DNA of 64,000 nucleotides, from assembly GCA_024220505.1 (NCBI GenBank), contig JAKZZE010000001.1:3162001-3226000 (forward strand), written 5' to 3'. Positions 51,197 through 62,714 of the stretch are shown here, one piece after another; position 1 is the stretch's first letter, and every line of letters starts with the position of its first letter. Under the pieces are notes generated by a model. The model saw only the letters and a program-made list of their open reading frames with translations. It did no database searches and was not told the origin of the DNA. The stretch comes from Rhizopus arrhizus (Eukaryota > Mucoromycota > Mucoromycetes > Mucorales > Rhizopodaceae). The position numbers and the translations under genes are program-made.

Positions 51197-53290
51197 CATG
51201 GCTCTTTCGGATAAAACACCGTTACACACCTCCAGGGCGGAGTCACCCTCAGTTCCAATATCTCACTCACCTACCTACGCGGCAGTAACTAAGCGAAGAG
51301 AAATTCCTCTTTCCCGTCGACCTACGACACGATATTCGCTATTACTGTTTAGGATAGGGGAGTTTTAGGTAAATATAATATAGCAATCAAAGATAAAGAA
51401 ATACTGTTAGAACTTGGTATCTCTTTATTAAGTTAAGATAACTATTGTATGATTCAAAATAATTCTACATGTAAAAAGTGAGAGTATTTATAGACATGAT
51501 ACGGATAAAGAATTAGGACAGATTTATAATCAACTTGACAGAATAGATGATTACGATTTCTAATTATTAGTTTAGCCTGTTCCTAGCTTGTATTGTCAAT
51601 TATGCTATTGGGATGGTTTCAGATAACTCTGGATATAGGACTATTTAAGGAGACGGTACGGATGAATATAATGACCTTTAGTTCCGTGATTGGATATCAT
51701 TGCTAACAATAATATCTCAGTCAGGATAAATGTTTTCATGACTAATGATGATCCGGTAAGTAATCGTCATTCCTTATTCAACATGCTCATATTATCACTA
51801 AACTATATTACAACCATGTCATCTTATTTGACTATGTGAAGTTAATATGAATAAAGCTTAATATAAAAATCTAATCAAAGTATTTCATTGATCTGTGTTG
51901 GGAATAATGTTATAAATGATTCCAAGTTATGTCAACATATTATTCAGGATCATATCTGATTCCTTTTACTAAAATAAAGTGACTATAATCTTATGTATCC
52001 TTAACAATTACACGCTGACAATGTTAACGCGACATCCTCCTCTGGTTTGACAGCAACCAGCGAGGGTATTAAAACTATACAGACCCGCATCTGGCGTCAT
52101 ACTATGGCTCCAAATGCTTTCTATTTCGACACTGCTAAGATCCCCGGCTTAACAGACGCTCAACATTTCGATTTGATTCATCGGACATACACCTCCAAGG
52201 CAATTAAAGGAATCAAGGCACTTGGCAGTCGCGCCAATGGTCGATACATCGAAGTTTATCCTAAGCAAGAAATTTTCGATACTTTTCTTAAAGAAGGTCT
52301 TTACTATGAAGACCAAAAGATTCGTTTACTTCCATGTAAGGCAATTGACGGGGAGGGCTCGGTTATACAAATCAATTTGTCCGACATACCTTGCCTTGAT
52401 GAAGAAGAGTTATTAGTTCACCTCACAAGTACTCTAGAGAAATTTGGTAAGGTCCTTGACCTTGGCCTCAAACGTGAAAATCAGTGGGGCTTTTTTATGG
52501 GAGCTGGATATGCCGTTATCCAACAAGAATCGACCAAGTCATACCCTAAGTTGTCACAGACGCTGACTTTTGCTACAGACGAGAACTTCTATTGTCATGC
52601 TACATTTCCAAATATGGCAACATGGTGCAGATATTGCCATGAAGAAGGACATAACAAGTACGCCTGTCCCAAAGCTCTCGCCAGTATTATATGTTACGCC
52701 TGTGATCAAACAGGTCACTGACAAGCCAACTGCCCTGCCCCTCTTGGTCAACGTCGAGCGTCCCCACCCTACAAGAAACCAAGAAAATCGCCATTGTCAT
52801 CAGTGCAACCATCAACGGTCGAACCTTCATTGCCCGCCACTGCAACCACCAGCACAATGAACAGTGAACATCAAACAGAACCATTCTCCATTATTCAGAA
52901 ACCAATCGAAGCAACCTTAACGGCCACTACTGCAATCCATACCAAAGACGAAGAGGACGAGGACGATGACGAGGACAAGGACGATGCGAGCTATGTTCCT
53001 TCCGCGGATGATAATGAATCCTTCTCCTCAGATGACGATGCTTCCATGAGTGACGCCAGTATCGACGATGTCAATGCTAACGGAGCCATTGATGACGTCC
53101 CCTATTTAATGGATTTGGATCAATCTGGTACGAGTCAAGATGTGCCATTAAATTCTAATTTTGCCGAGGATCAAAGGTCTCCTCATATAACACCACGCCG
53201 TTCTTCTTCTAAAGAGACCTCTGGTAGGCCCAGTGTACAGACTGTTAAAACACCAGATGCATCTCGCCTGAGATCATCTGCCTCACAGTA
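51197..53290 (+). pseudogene. LINE L4 ORF1, split by a J LTR and one stop
   Basis: ATG 51197 opens about 50 codons (ALSDKTPLHTSRAESP). An LTR of family J then intervenes (51346-52006) and the frame resumes after the second ATTAC. The protein continues with an RRM-like region (EKFGKVLDLGLKREN, matching CFGEVLDLGL of L3) and CCHC knuckles (CRYCHEEGHNKYAC and CYACDQTGH). A TGA at 52719-52721 falls inside the second knuckle, where CGA (arginine) would fit. The frame then goes on to an acidic low-complexity tail (EDEDDDEDKDD) and ends at 53290. Same role as L3 ORF1 by family. Confidence 0.85.
51346..52006 (-). repeat. solo LTR of family J in LINE L4
   Basis: 661 bp, the same length as 35719-36379, with a few base differences. 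It is flanked by ATTAC at 51341-51345 and 52007-52011. TATA and AATAAA signals read in minus sense. Confidence 0.95.
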
Positions 53291-53862
53291 GTCCCGTAAA
53301 AGGGATATATCTTTATTTTATTTTATGTCCCAAAAAGAATTACACTAAATTATGCTTCCTTTAATTGTAATAGCTTAATTAAAACTCAATCAACTAATAT
53401 ACAACTCGAATATATACGCCATCTACGACTTCAAAATTTTGATATTATGTCCTTACAAGAAACCCATGCCGCTCCTTTACAAACAACCTCTTTGGATAAC
53501 ATACTTCAGGCTAAACAAGCTTTCTGGACTTACCACTGCGGGCTTGTTTCCTTCTCTTCGGATTTTGTACTTTCCTTAATTGATACGACTGAATTTTTTG
53601 TCTCTGATCGTTATCTTCTATGTAAAGTCGAACACCCCCATCAATTTTATGAACCATTCTACATCCTTAACTTATATGCACCGGCCAGCTCTAACGTTGA
53701 CCGACGCCAGTTTTTTCAACAAATTTATGAATTACTTCTAGCTATCTCTTCCACAGTCCATCGCGAACGTCTCCTTATATCTGGTGATTTCAACTATGAT
53801 TATGAAAGAGATATTGCAAGAGGTACCGGCAAATTTAAAACCTATGATCAATGGGTCATTTA

Positions 53863-55510
53863 CACTAGGTGAAAAAATAGGGACAACCTTTTCGAAAATT
53901 TCATTTCATGCAGCATATAGCATTAAGAGAAGGTCGCCTCATGACGCTAGCAATATGTTAAACCGAGGTTAATGTATGGAGTATTTCATCAAAATATGAT
54001 GAGCCAACTATGGAAAATGAGGGAGTAATGCATATATAATTGGCCGAATTTTAGATACTCCACAGCTCAGTTTTAGACCATGTTTCGTACTCTTCTAGTT
54101 TGACCTGGAATATCAGCTACAATTAACATGCAAACCAATTCTAATATTAGCTATGCACGTTCCTATAATTAATAATATAAAATGAATGCTGTTTTCCTTC
54201 ATTCATATATTCTTTTTTTTTCGTTATATTCTTCTTACTTCCTGCGAAATTTCTCTTACTTATGCTTCGCGCTTTACCTCAAGACACGCAAGACAGCATC
54301 AAGTCTGCACTGATGAGCAATAGAAGCCCAAAGGATATTGTTGGTAAATTTGGTATCCATCCCAAGACAGTTAGGAGATATAGAAACAAGCTATTTGGGC
54401 CAATGGTACCCGCAACACGTGGTAGACATACACTTGTGTCATCTGCTACGAAGGAATATATCATGGTATTACTGATTAAAGGAGCCCTAAAGATAGCCAA
54501 GGACGTACATCGGATGCTCATACAACTTGGGTATTCTATGACTTACCGTTCAGCAATAAACGTCCTTGTATCAATGGATTTTATTCTAGGCGTAAAAAGA
54601 AGCAGCCTCTTTTAACTAATAACCACCGCAAGCAGAGGTTAGCATGGGCAAAGAAGTATCAAAACTGGTCTATATAACAGTGGCATCAAGTAGTGTTCTC
54701 CGATGAAACGAAGATCAACATTTGGTGATCTGATGGCTGCAGATACTATTGGACCCAGCCTGGTGATGTCCTTCGCCCACACCACATAGATCTTTCAGTG
54801 AAGCATGGTGGCGGCAAATTGATAATGTGGGGATGTATAACCAGTGAGAGATCAGGATATGCGTGCCAGGTATACAATGGTACCATGGGCTCCTTGGTGT
54901 ACCAGCATATTCTTGGAACAACTTACATGAAAACGCTGAAGTACTACGGTATGAACAAGCGCACTATTTACCTTCAACAAGTTAACGACCCAAAGCACAA
55001 GTCGAAATCAACAATGTCATGGCTCCAACAAAACAAGGTTCAGCACATTAACGATTGGCCACCTAACTGTCCGGATCTGAATTCTATAGAGCATTTGTGG
55101 CACTTGCTGAAATTTAGGTTAAGCCTTTATGAACGAAAGGCCAGAAACATCGACGAGCTATGGGAACGGGTGGACTCTGAATGGAACAAGCTAGATAAAG
55201 ATGTTTGTAGAAGTTACATTGACAGCATGCCTGATCGCATAGCAGCGGTAATCAAATCAAAAGGGAGATTTACTCGTTATTAAATAAATACTACTCATTT
55301 TATAATATAACGATTATAAAATTATTGCAACTATTTCCTCTTTTCTTTCGCCATATGTTATCCTGATCAGTTTTATATGTGGGAAACGTAATACTCACTA
55401 CCTAAGGTTACGCTCTATAGGCATGGCTTGGATGTCGCACGGAGTGGAGGAGAAAAAAAAAAAGTTAAAAATTATTTTAGGGTAGGTTGTCCCTATTTTT
55501 TCACCTAGTG
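53863..55510 (+). mobile_element. Tc1/mariner element Tc1-1 in LINE L4
   Basis: 1648 bp with perfect terminal inverted repeats of about 27 bp (CACTAGGTGAAAAAATAGGG...) and a TA at both borders (53861-53862 and 55511-55512). The LINE frame continues across the site, so the insertion is clean. It holds one broken transposase gene. Confidence 0.95.
54262..55283 (+). pseudogene. Tc1 transposase, inactive
   Basis: The N-terminal 118 codons hold a helix-turn-helix (SPKDIVGKFGIHPKTVRRY) and a second DNA-binding block (GRHTLVSSATKEYIMVLL). A frameshift near 54610 and stops at about 54675 and 54727 follow. The DDE core is readable: first Asp in VVFSDETKINIW, then HGGGKLIMWGC, then QQVNDPKHKSK where the family has QQDNDPKH, so the second catalytic Asp is Val, then DLNSIEHLW with the Glu. 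Both the broken frame and the missing Asp make it inactive; it could still be mobilised by an active relative through its intact ends. Confidence 0.88.
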
Positions 55511-57062
55511 TATCTTCAGTCCTTCTTTTACAATTGCCGCCTTTTGACTAATGATCTTGCTACACTCCCAACATTTACCAGAAATTCTGAAATAAGTTCG
55601 TGCATCGACTACATTTATGTCGGCGAAAGTTTACAACACGCTTTAACAGAATTTAGTTTAGAATATCTGGACCCTAGCTGGTCTGATCACTCTATCCTAC
55701 ATGGGCAGTTTGACCTAGGAGCATACCCCATGGACCTGGGATGTTTCGTGGCAATCCGGCCTATGCCAATAATCCTCAATTCCAACAACACCTCAGCACC
55801 ACTATTGACAAACTACTGACAACACTACCGATTGATGCTACCCCACAGGAACAATGGGAACAAGTTAAAACTGCCACAACTAAAGCAATCAAGTCTTTTG
55901 GGGTCAAATACGCCTGCTGGCGTAAAACGACCTTAAAATACCTACAACGCAAACGAAATAGGCTGTTACGCTCTAAACCACCGATTGCAACCTTACAGTA
56001 TTTTTTGCCAAAACTGAAACGAATGATTTATACTCTTCAAACAGAACTAGTGGAAATATCAGCACTTAAGGCCGGAGCAGTTTGGCGTGAAAAAGGTGAA
56101 CGTTCAGCTAAATACTTGAAGCAGGTACATGCCAAGCGCGAAACTCAACAATTTATACGAGCATTCCAATCTCCTAGTCCTCCCCATTCTAACGAGAGCT
56201 ATGAGGCCATGCCCGGGTTGACTACTTCCACCACATCGATTGCCCAAACGTCGTCAGACCCTACCACCGTAAGGCAATACGCGCATCAATTTTACAGTCA
56301 ACTGTATTCCAAAGATACTGTCGATAACAGCGAACTACAACAATACCTTGCCTCGATCCAGTTTCCTCGACAGCTTTCAGAACAAGAACAGTGGAATTTG
56401 GTTGCTCCTATTACCATCGACATGCTAATAGAACAAGCGTCACGAATAACCAACAAGCAGAGTAGTCCCGGTTCGGATGGCCTCAGTTATCCTTTCTTTC
56501 TACTGCTTTTCCAGCACCCCGGCCTTTCGTCACTTTGCCTCCAAATATACAATCAAGCTCTGGATGGTGTTCTACCTGATTCATGGCAAGACATTCGCGT
56601 CCGGCTTCTTCCAAAAAAAGGGGATTTGACTTCCTTGAAAAACTGGCGACCAATATCGCTGATCAATTGTGACGCGAAAGTGTTTACTAGAATTCTCACC
56701 AAGCGACTTGGTTCACCACTCCGCCGAATTCTCAATCCCTATCAGTCTGGGTTTGTGCCGGGCAAGTTTATCGTCGACAATGGTTTGGCACTATCCATGC
56801 TTTTAGAACGAAGTAGGGGTCTACATCTTCCTGGCGTGGGTCTGCTACTTGATCAAAAAAAGCTTACGATCGCGTACATCCTGGTTACTTACAGCAAGTT
56901 ATGTCTACTATGGCTTTCCCAGACCGTTTTATCAACTGTATCCAACGATTGTTCTTTGGAAATCGGGTTAGTATTAACATCAATGGCTTTTTTACAGAGT
57001 CTATACTTCAGGAACGCGGTCTCCGTCAAGGCGATCCGCTCTCACCCCTCCTGTTTAATATA

Positions 57063-58401
57063 CAGTAGCGGACAAAACTGGTGCACAAAAATTAAAATCA
57101 ACATTCTATCTCCGCCATATGTCTGCGACTTTTGTGGCATATACCATCTGAAAGACAGTCCAAAATATACATTATGTTATGTAAACCGGAACTGTACCGG
57201 ACATCCCCCAGGCATAAGGTCATTTTTAGTGATTTTTTGCATATTTCAATTTTCGCCAAAAATGTGGTGCTTGTCTAGCCTTCTTTCAATTTTCCCCATA
57301 TCTCTCCCGTTTGCTTTCAGATTTCACCGCATATTAGTGAATTTTAGTAGCTCTTAAAAAATATATAAAACCGTAGTTATTTTGTATTTCCCATTGAATC
57401 CCCCCTTTTGTTTTTACCCTATTCACTATAACAAAGTACTAGCCTTATATGTTTAAGAAAATAAGCAACTGTAAAAACGAAACTCTGAGATCTCGAATAC
57501 ACTTAGTTCGTACGACAACAGATATTTCTAGAATAACAAGAATCTCTAAATGGACAATCAACAGGAGAAAGAGGGAAGAAAGAAACTTAATGTCTTGTGA
57601 TCATGAAGGTCTCCCGCTTTTAGTCTGAAAAGTTACTAGCTCAATCACCAACTTAAAGCTTGGACAAGGTCCGTTACACATAGTTTCTGATGCTCAGCAC
57701 ATTTTGAGGGACCTTAAGATACAGTATTAGCAAATTGTCAGTCTGAAGGCACTGTAGGAAGCTAGATTTTGAGTCTTGAAGTAAGGAATCGAAGAATTTC
57801 ATCAGCTGTGTGGAATAGGCGTGTTGTTTCTCTCGATTAATAAAATTAACAAATAAATCAAATAATCGATGAGTCTCTTGAACCTCTTTATTGAGTAAGG
57901 ACGAGAGAGAGAGCCCATTCAATACAAACTACGTCTTAGAATATAACAATATGATTTAGGGTCCGAGGTAGTACGGTATAAATTGTGTGGGCTGTTTATC
58001 GTACATAGCACGAAGTGCTATATATGATGTACAGTCAAATTATTAATTTTAAGAATCTTTTGAGTGATCTCACACGACATTAAGGAAATTATTAGAGTAA
58101 ATACGACAAGCTGTATTAGCCGGAAAAAGCGATGAATGTGGTATCACGACAAGCCATTGTATACTATAGAGGGCTGGAAGTCTGCTATCTTTAGCAATGA
58201 AACAAATATGAACATTATGGATGCAGATAGTATACACTAATATTGAAAGCAAGTCGAGCAACCTGAGCGATTTTTTCACGGTGATCAAACAATGAAGCAT
58301 GCTGGCTGCTCTGTTATGTTTTAAGGCTATATTAGATATTGAGGACCGGAATATGTGTGTCAAGTATATGATGGTATAATGAACTCATAAATATACACAT
58401 A
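57063..58401 (+). mobile_element. Tc1 relic in LINE L4, right end lost
   Basis: It starts at a TA (57061-57062) in the LINE with CAGTAGCGGACAAAACTGG, a Tc1-like terminus whose mate is not in the window. A badly decayed transposase can be followed: a helix-turn-helix-like stretch around 57480-57570 (RTTTDISRITRISKWTIN) and a GGG/CQVYDG-like block at 58290-58380 with many stops. A B-like solo LTR (57809-58108) is inserted in it, and the element Tc1-2 cuts it at 58402. Confidence 0.65.
57809..58108 (-). repeat. B-like solo LTR with target duplication
   Basis: 300 bp, flanked by AGCTG at 57804-57808 and 58109-58113. It shares with LTR B the blocks GAGTCTCTTGAACCTCTTTATT, here shorter and diverged, and ACGAGAGAGAGA, plus the end GTAAATACGACA. 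It inserted into the Tc1 relic. Confidence 0.88.
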
Positions 58402-58403
58402 TA

Positions 58404-60042
58404 CAGTAGGTCAAAAAATTGCTGCAAGGAATTGCAAAATACCGGTTTTACAGCTGGTTGTCTATGGATACTGCATGAAACTATCTCAAACTTTGATCGT
58501 TTGTACCTCACTAGAAAGGGCATTTATTCGTCGATTATCTGATATGGACAATGGTTATTGGCGGAATTTGATATAGTTAAAGGGAATGTTGTAAACATCT
58601 GGCATTTTTTACTTGTTTACATATGTTTGGAATAACGAATTTTAATACGACCCAGCCGATTGTTATCGTATGAATTCACATCCTTGACATCGTAAGAATG
58701 TTAGCAGTATATAAAGACGCTTGCAATTCCTTTATTTTAAATTTTAAATTGTCTTGCTTGCACTATTTATCTTTTTTACCCTATCATCAACCACATGCCT
58801 AAACGACTATCAAACGAGAAAGTAAACAATCTCAAACAAGCATTAACTGAGCCCACATCAGCGTACGCTATTGCTAAGGAGACTGGAGTACATAAATCAA
58901 CTGTTAGTAGTTACTTTAGAAGGTTGTTTTTAAACAGGACAATAAATACAGGTGGTAGACCTACAATAAACTCCAAAGTGACGAAGCGGTTAAGCAAAAG
59001 AAAATTCGTTAAAGGGGTTCCAAATACTGCCAAAGAGGTATGCCGGGAGCTGGCTGAACTTGGCTATGATATCTCATACCAGTCAGCAATTAAGGTACTG
59101 AAATCAATGGAGTTCCATTTTTCAATAGAAAAAAAGAAGCTATTTCCGACAAAAGCACATATGTAGCATCAGTTAGAATGTGTCAACGATCATCAGGATT
59201 AGACAGTAGACGACTGACAATAAACGGTATTCTTTAATGAATCTGAGATCAATGTATGGGGATCTGATGGTGGTAACTACTATTGGAAAAGGCCAAGTGG
59301 TCTTTTTCAACATCGTGACCTGAAATTTACAGTCAAGCATAGAGCTAGCAAGTTGATGACGTGAGGCTGTATAACATGCGGAAGTCCAGGATATGACTGC
59401 CAAATTTACGATGGAAGCATTTATTCGGATGTTTACCAGCATAATTTGAACACCACGCTTCGTGATACTATGGAGCAGTATAATTCCGACTGGTCCTACA
59501 TTTACTTTCAGCATGATAATGACCCAAAGCACAAGATAAAATCTACAGTAGCCTGGTTGAATAGTCACCAATAGAGTTATATTAACGATTGGCCAGCTCA
59601 GAGTCCGGACTTAAATCCAATAGAACATGTATGGCATCAGCTGAAGTTAAAGCTCAGCTGTTACGAACGTAGAGCAAAGAATACGGATGAGCTTTGGGAA
59701 CGAGTACAAAAAGCATGGAATGGATTTGATAAAGAACTTTGCCAAAGGTACATCGATAGCATGCCGGTAAGAATTCAAGAGGTTATTAATAGAAAAGGAG
59801 GATCAACTAAATATTAATAAATAAATTCATTGCGTTCAAATTTTCGTTTTTTCAAATTTTCAAATTGCGCGCCTCATACTTCCTTCAATACTTATCCAAT
59901 AGGGCTTAAACTCTTTCGGACTTTTCAAGACATGTAGGAAATCTACTATGTGGAAACAGAGGCAGTTTGTACCATTGTGGCAGGATGTACGCTACAAAAA
60001 TTGAGAAAAATGGATTCCTTGCAGCAATTTTTTGACCTACTG
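58404..60042 (+). mobile_element. Tc1/mariner element Tc1-2 with mismatched flanks
   Basis: 1639 bp with 29-bp inverted ends (CAGTAGGTCAAAAAATTGCT...) and a TA on each side (58402-58403 and 60043-60044). The left flank is the Tc1 relic; the right flank is the RT of a Ty3 element. The two sides therefore belong to different sequences, although both TA borders look normal. Confidence 0.9.
58795..59817 (+). pseudogene. Tc1 transposase of Tc1-2, inactive
   Basis: The first 123 codons are open: a helix-turn-helix (SAYAIAKETGVHKSTVSSYF) and a GGRPTINSKVTKRL linker. The catalytic part follows in broken frames: FNESEINVWGS, where the family has a catalytic Asp in SDES; VKHRASKLMT-stop; then FQHDNDPKHKIKS with the second Asp kept; and DLNPIEHVWHQLK with the Glu. 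Loss of the first Asp and several stops make it dead. It ends at a TAA about 225 bp before the right inverted repeat. Confidence 0.87.
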
Positions 60043-60044
60043 TA

Positions 60045-62290
60045 AATGGTTTTCTTCTATTGATCTCAAGAGTGGCTATTGGCAAATACCAGTTGCAGAA
60101 GAGGACAAGTGCAAAACTGCTTTCACTACAGGAAGTGCTTTATACGAATACAATGTCATGCCGTTTGGACTCACAAATGCACCTGCTACGTTCGCTCGCT
60201 TTATGAATAAAGTTTTGGGTCATGTTGAGCATGCCATAGTGTATTTGGATGACGTCTTGATTTATTCAAAAACAAGAGAAGAACATGTACAGCATGTTGA
60301 CGCAGTGTTAAGCATACTCAACCAATGGAACCTCAAAGTGAATACCAAGAAATGCAGCTTCTTCAAGGATGAAGCACGGTTCTTAGGGTTCATCGTGACA
60401 GGAACAGGTGTTAGAAGTAATCCTGATAAAGTGGAACCGATCAGAACTTGGCCAAGACCGACGAAAATCCCGGAGTTACAGTCTTTTCTTGGTTTATGCA
60501 ATTTCTACCATCGCTTCATGAAGAATATGTCAAGCACAGCCGCTCCTTTATACAAGCTGTTAAGAAAAGATCAAGAATGGAGATGGGAAGATGCTGAGGA
60601 GAAGGCGTTTCAAAGGTTGAAAGAAATGATGAGTGAATTACCTGAACTGGGGTATCCGGACAGCAATCTGCCGTACGAAGTCCACTGTGATGCAAGTAAT
60701 ACTGGAATTGGTGCCGTATTAGTCCAAATGGGAAGACCGATTGCGTTCGCAAGCAAGTCCTTGTCTCCAGCTCAGAGAAACTACAGCACTACGGAAAGGG
60801 AGTGTCTAGCAGTAGCCTGGGCATTACAACACTTTCATTGCTATGTTCATGGATGTGCATCATTGACGGTGTACACTGACCACGCAGCCTTGAAAGCAAT
60901 CCTGTCTACTAAAGATCCAAAAGGAAGAATTGCTAGGTGGATCATGGACATTGCGAGCTATGAGTTTACGGTTTTCCATAAGAAGGGGGTGGACAATGCT
61001 GATGCAGATGCACTGAGCCGAATCAAGAGACAAGATGTTAAAATCAACCAACAAGAAGTCGCGGAGGACTTTACGTTGACCAACATTGCAAGACTACAAA
61101 CCGAAGACTTGGAACTCAAGAAATATGTATCAAGATCAGCGGGCAAGTCGCTTGTAGAGATGAATTCGATTTGGTACTATAAAACAAAACAAGGAAGACT
61201 GGTGGTGTATTTACCGAAGAAACTGAGAAATGGTTATTTATGGCTAATTCACGCACACCCGACCAGTGGACATATGGGACGAGACAAAAGCATAGACAAA
61301 GCCTGTGAGAATGCTTGGTGGCCCGATATGGTGAAAGATGTAAAGAGCTTTGTCAAAACATGTGAGACTTGCCTGAGACATAAAGCACCTACGCATAAGT
61401 TTGTTGAATTGAAAAGCATCGAAATATCTGAACCAGGTGAAGTATGGGCAGCTGATGTTGCATTCTTACCTGAATCAACAAGAGGAAACAAGTACTTATT
61501 GGTGTTTATGGATTATTTAACCAAGTGGGTTGTTACAGCTGCTATACCTCATTTTGATACGAACACCGTGGCGAATGTTTTACTTTACTCGGTGGTTCTG
61601 GTGTATGGCGTGCCGAAGAAGTGGATAACGGATAATGGCAAGAATTTCATTTCAGAAACAATGAGAGCTATATGTCAAAGATTAGACGTAAAGAAAGTCG
61701 AAACAAGTGTAGAGCACCCTCAATCAGATGGTTTGGTAGAAAGGATGAACAGAACATTAAAAACATCGCTAGCTACTTATGTAGAAAACCAACCTGAAGC
61801 ATGGGATACTTATCTGCCTTTTGTCACTTTCGCTGTAAACACAAGTAAGCAAGCCTCCACTGGTACAACTCCTTTTGAAGCCATGTTTGGAAGAAAAGCA
61901 AGATTACCAACAGCTGGCAACTTGTCAATTCAACATATAAAGAATCATAACACCGAGTCTTGGGTCGCTTACTTGAACCACTATGTACCAATTCTACAGA
62001 ACAAAATAAGAAGCAATTTGCAGAATAGTCAGAAAAGACAACAGAACTATTTCAACAGAAACAGAAAAGCGAAAGAAGAGTTAAAGATCGGTGACGAAGT
62101 TTTCAAGATAAGATTGAGGTCTGATTGGAAATTTCCTAAAGCAAAGTTCACTGGACCTTGGAAAATTATATCAAAGAATGCAGACGGTCTCAGCTACGAA
62201 CTTCAGAGAATGGTTGGGAAAAAGATGATGACCACCACAGCGAACATAAGAGACTTATACAAGAAACAAGAAAAAGAAACTCAAGATTAA
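60045..62290 (+). CDS. Ty3-type Pol (RT to integrase), 5' truncated, element F
   Basis: The frame is open from the Tc1-2 border for about 748 codons. It enters at the RT block KWFSSIDLKSGYWQI and goes on with MPFGLTNAPATFARFM and the YLDDVLIYS active site. RNase H follows (VHCDASNTGIGAV, YTDHAAL, DNADADALSR), then integrase with an HHCC finger (HAHPTSGHMG...CETCLRHK) and D, D, E (WAADVAF, ITDNGKNF, LVERMNRTLK). The C-terminal fold (FTGPWKIISKNADGLSYEL) is present but there is no chromodomain. This is a different Ty3 lineage from A-E. Gag, protease and the RT start are missing. No stop in the remaining part. Confidence 0.92.
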
Positions 62291-62301
62291 AGAGGGGGTA
62301 G

Positions 62302-62440
62302 TGTAAGAGTCCGCATACATTACCAATAATGGCAATTACTATATATGTCAAGTTCTCGTGTTTATTAATGACAATTCTGTAAAACAAATAAAAGACAGTT
62401 CTTTTTCCATATATAACTTTTCCCTATTGAGCCTCTTACA
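62302..62440 (+). repeat. 3' LTR of element F
   Basis: 139 bp, short, with complementary ends (TGTAAGAG...CTCTTACA), an AAATAAAAG signal and a preceding purine tract AAAGAGGGGGTAG. It cuts a TGTGACG-type repeat at 62441. Confidence 0.82.
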
Positions 62441-62604
62441 AACATGAACTTAGTTCAGGTCCGAACTTTCTTCGTCAAGTGGTACAGTTTGATTGAAAAA
62501 ATTTCTATTTTCGTCACACTGGATTTGAATTAGTTGGAGAGAGAAAAGTCAAATGCTGCAGAAGTTTGCTGCATTGTGTTACAACACCAACTGCGTCACA
62601 ACAA
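62441..62604 (-). repeat. remnants of TGTGACG repeats
   Basis: 62443-62521 matches the 5' end of the repeat unit at 27090-27166 (on the plus strand ACTTAGTTCAGGTCCGAACT through TTTTCGTCACA). A second start of the same type (CACCAACTGCGTCACA) ends near 62600, like the unit starting at 21094. Both are cut pieces; element F inserted into the first. Confidence 0.65.
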
Positions 62605-62641
62605 CAAAAAATTTTCTACTCGCCTACTTTCAAGGAAAAAA

Positions 62642-62714
62642 CGCCCGATGGGGGGCTCGAACCCCCGACATTGAGATTAAAAGTCTCACGCTCTACCAAC
62701 TGAGCTAACCGGGC
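62642..62714 (-). tRNA. tRNA-Lys (anticodon TTT)
   Basis: A 73-nt cloverleaf on the minus strand. The acceptor stem GCCCGGT pairs with ATCGGGC, with one G-T pair. The D arm is TAGCTCAGTTGGTAGAGC, the anticodon loop CTTTTAA holds TTT, and the T arm GGGGGTTCGAGCCCCC is typical. There is no intron and CCA is not encoded. The internal A and B boxes needed for RNA polymerase III are intact, so the gene is probably functional. It is the only clearly conserved host gene in the window. Confidence 0.96.

Larger units (their letters stand above)
53320..57060 (+). pseudogene. LINE L4 ORF2, interrupted by a Tc1 element and truncated
   Basis: The endonuclease starts near 53340 (NYASFNCNSL, SLQETHA, LNLYAPA, ISGDFNYD) and is interrupted at 53862 by a Tc1 element. 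It resumes at 55511 (SWSDHSIL), with a frameshift near 55740. RT blocks follow: LLPKKGDLTSLKNWRPISLI, SGFVPGKFIVDNG, LLLDQKK. An A7 run at about 56862, one base short, shifts the frame; GLRQGDPLSPLLFNI is still readable in the other frame up to 57060. A second Tc1 relic then begins at a TA. The YADD region and the C-terminus are absent. Confidence 0.87.

Noticed and set aside
18972..52721. Repeat-induced point mutation as the cause of stops (TGG to TGA, CGA to TGA)
   Set aside because: Only single scattered transitions were seen, while C and L3 are free of them; no dense C-to-T pattern.
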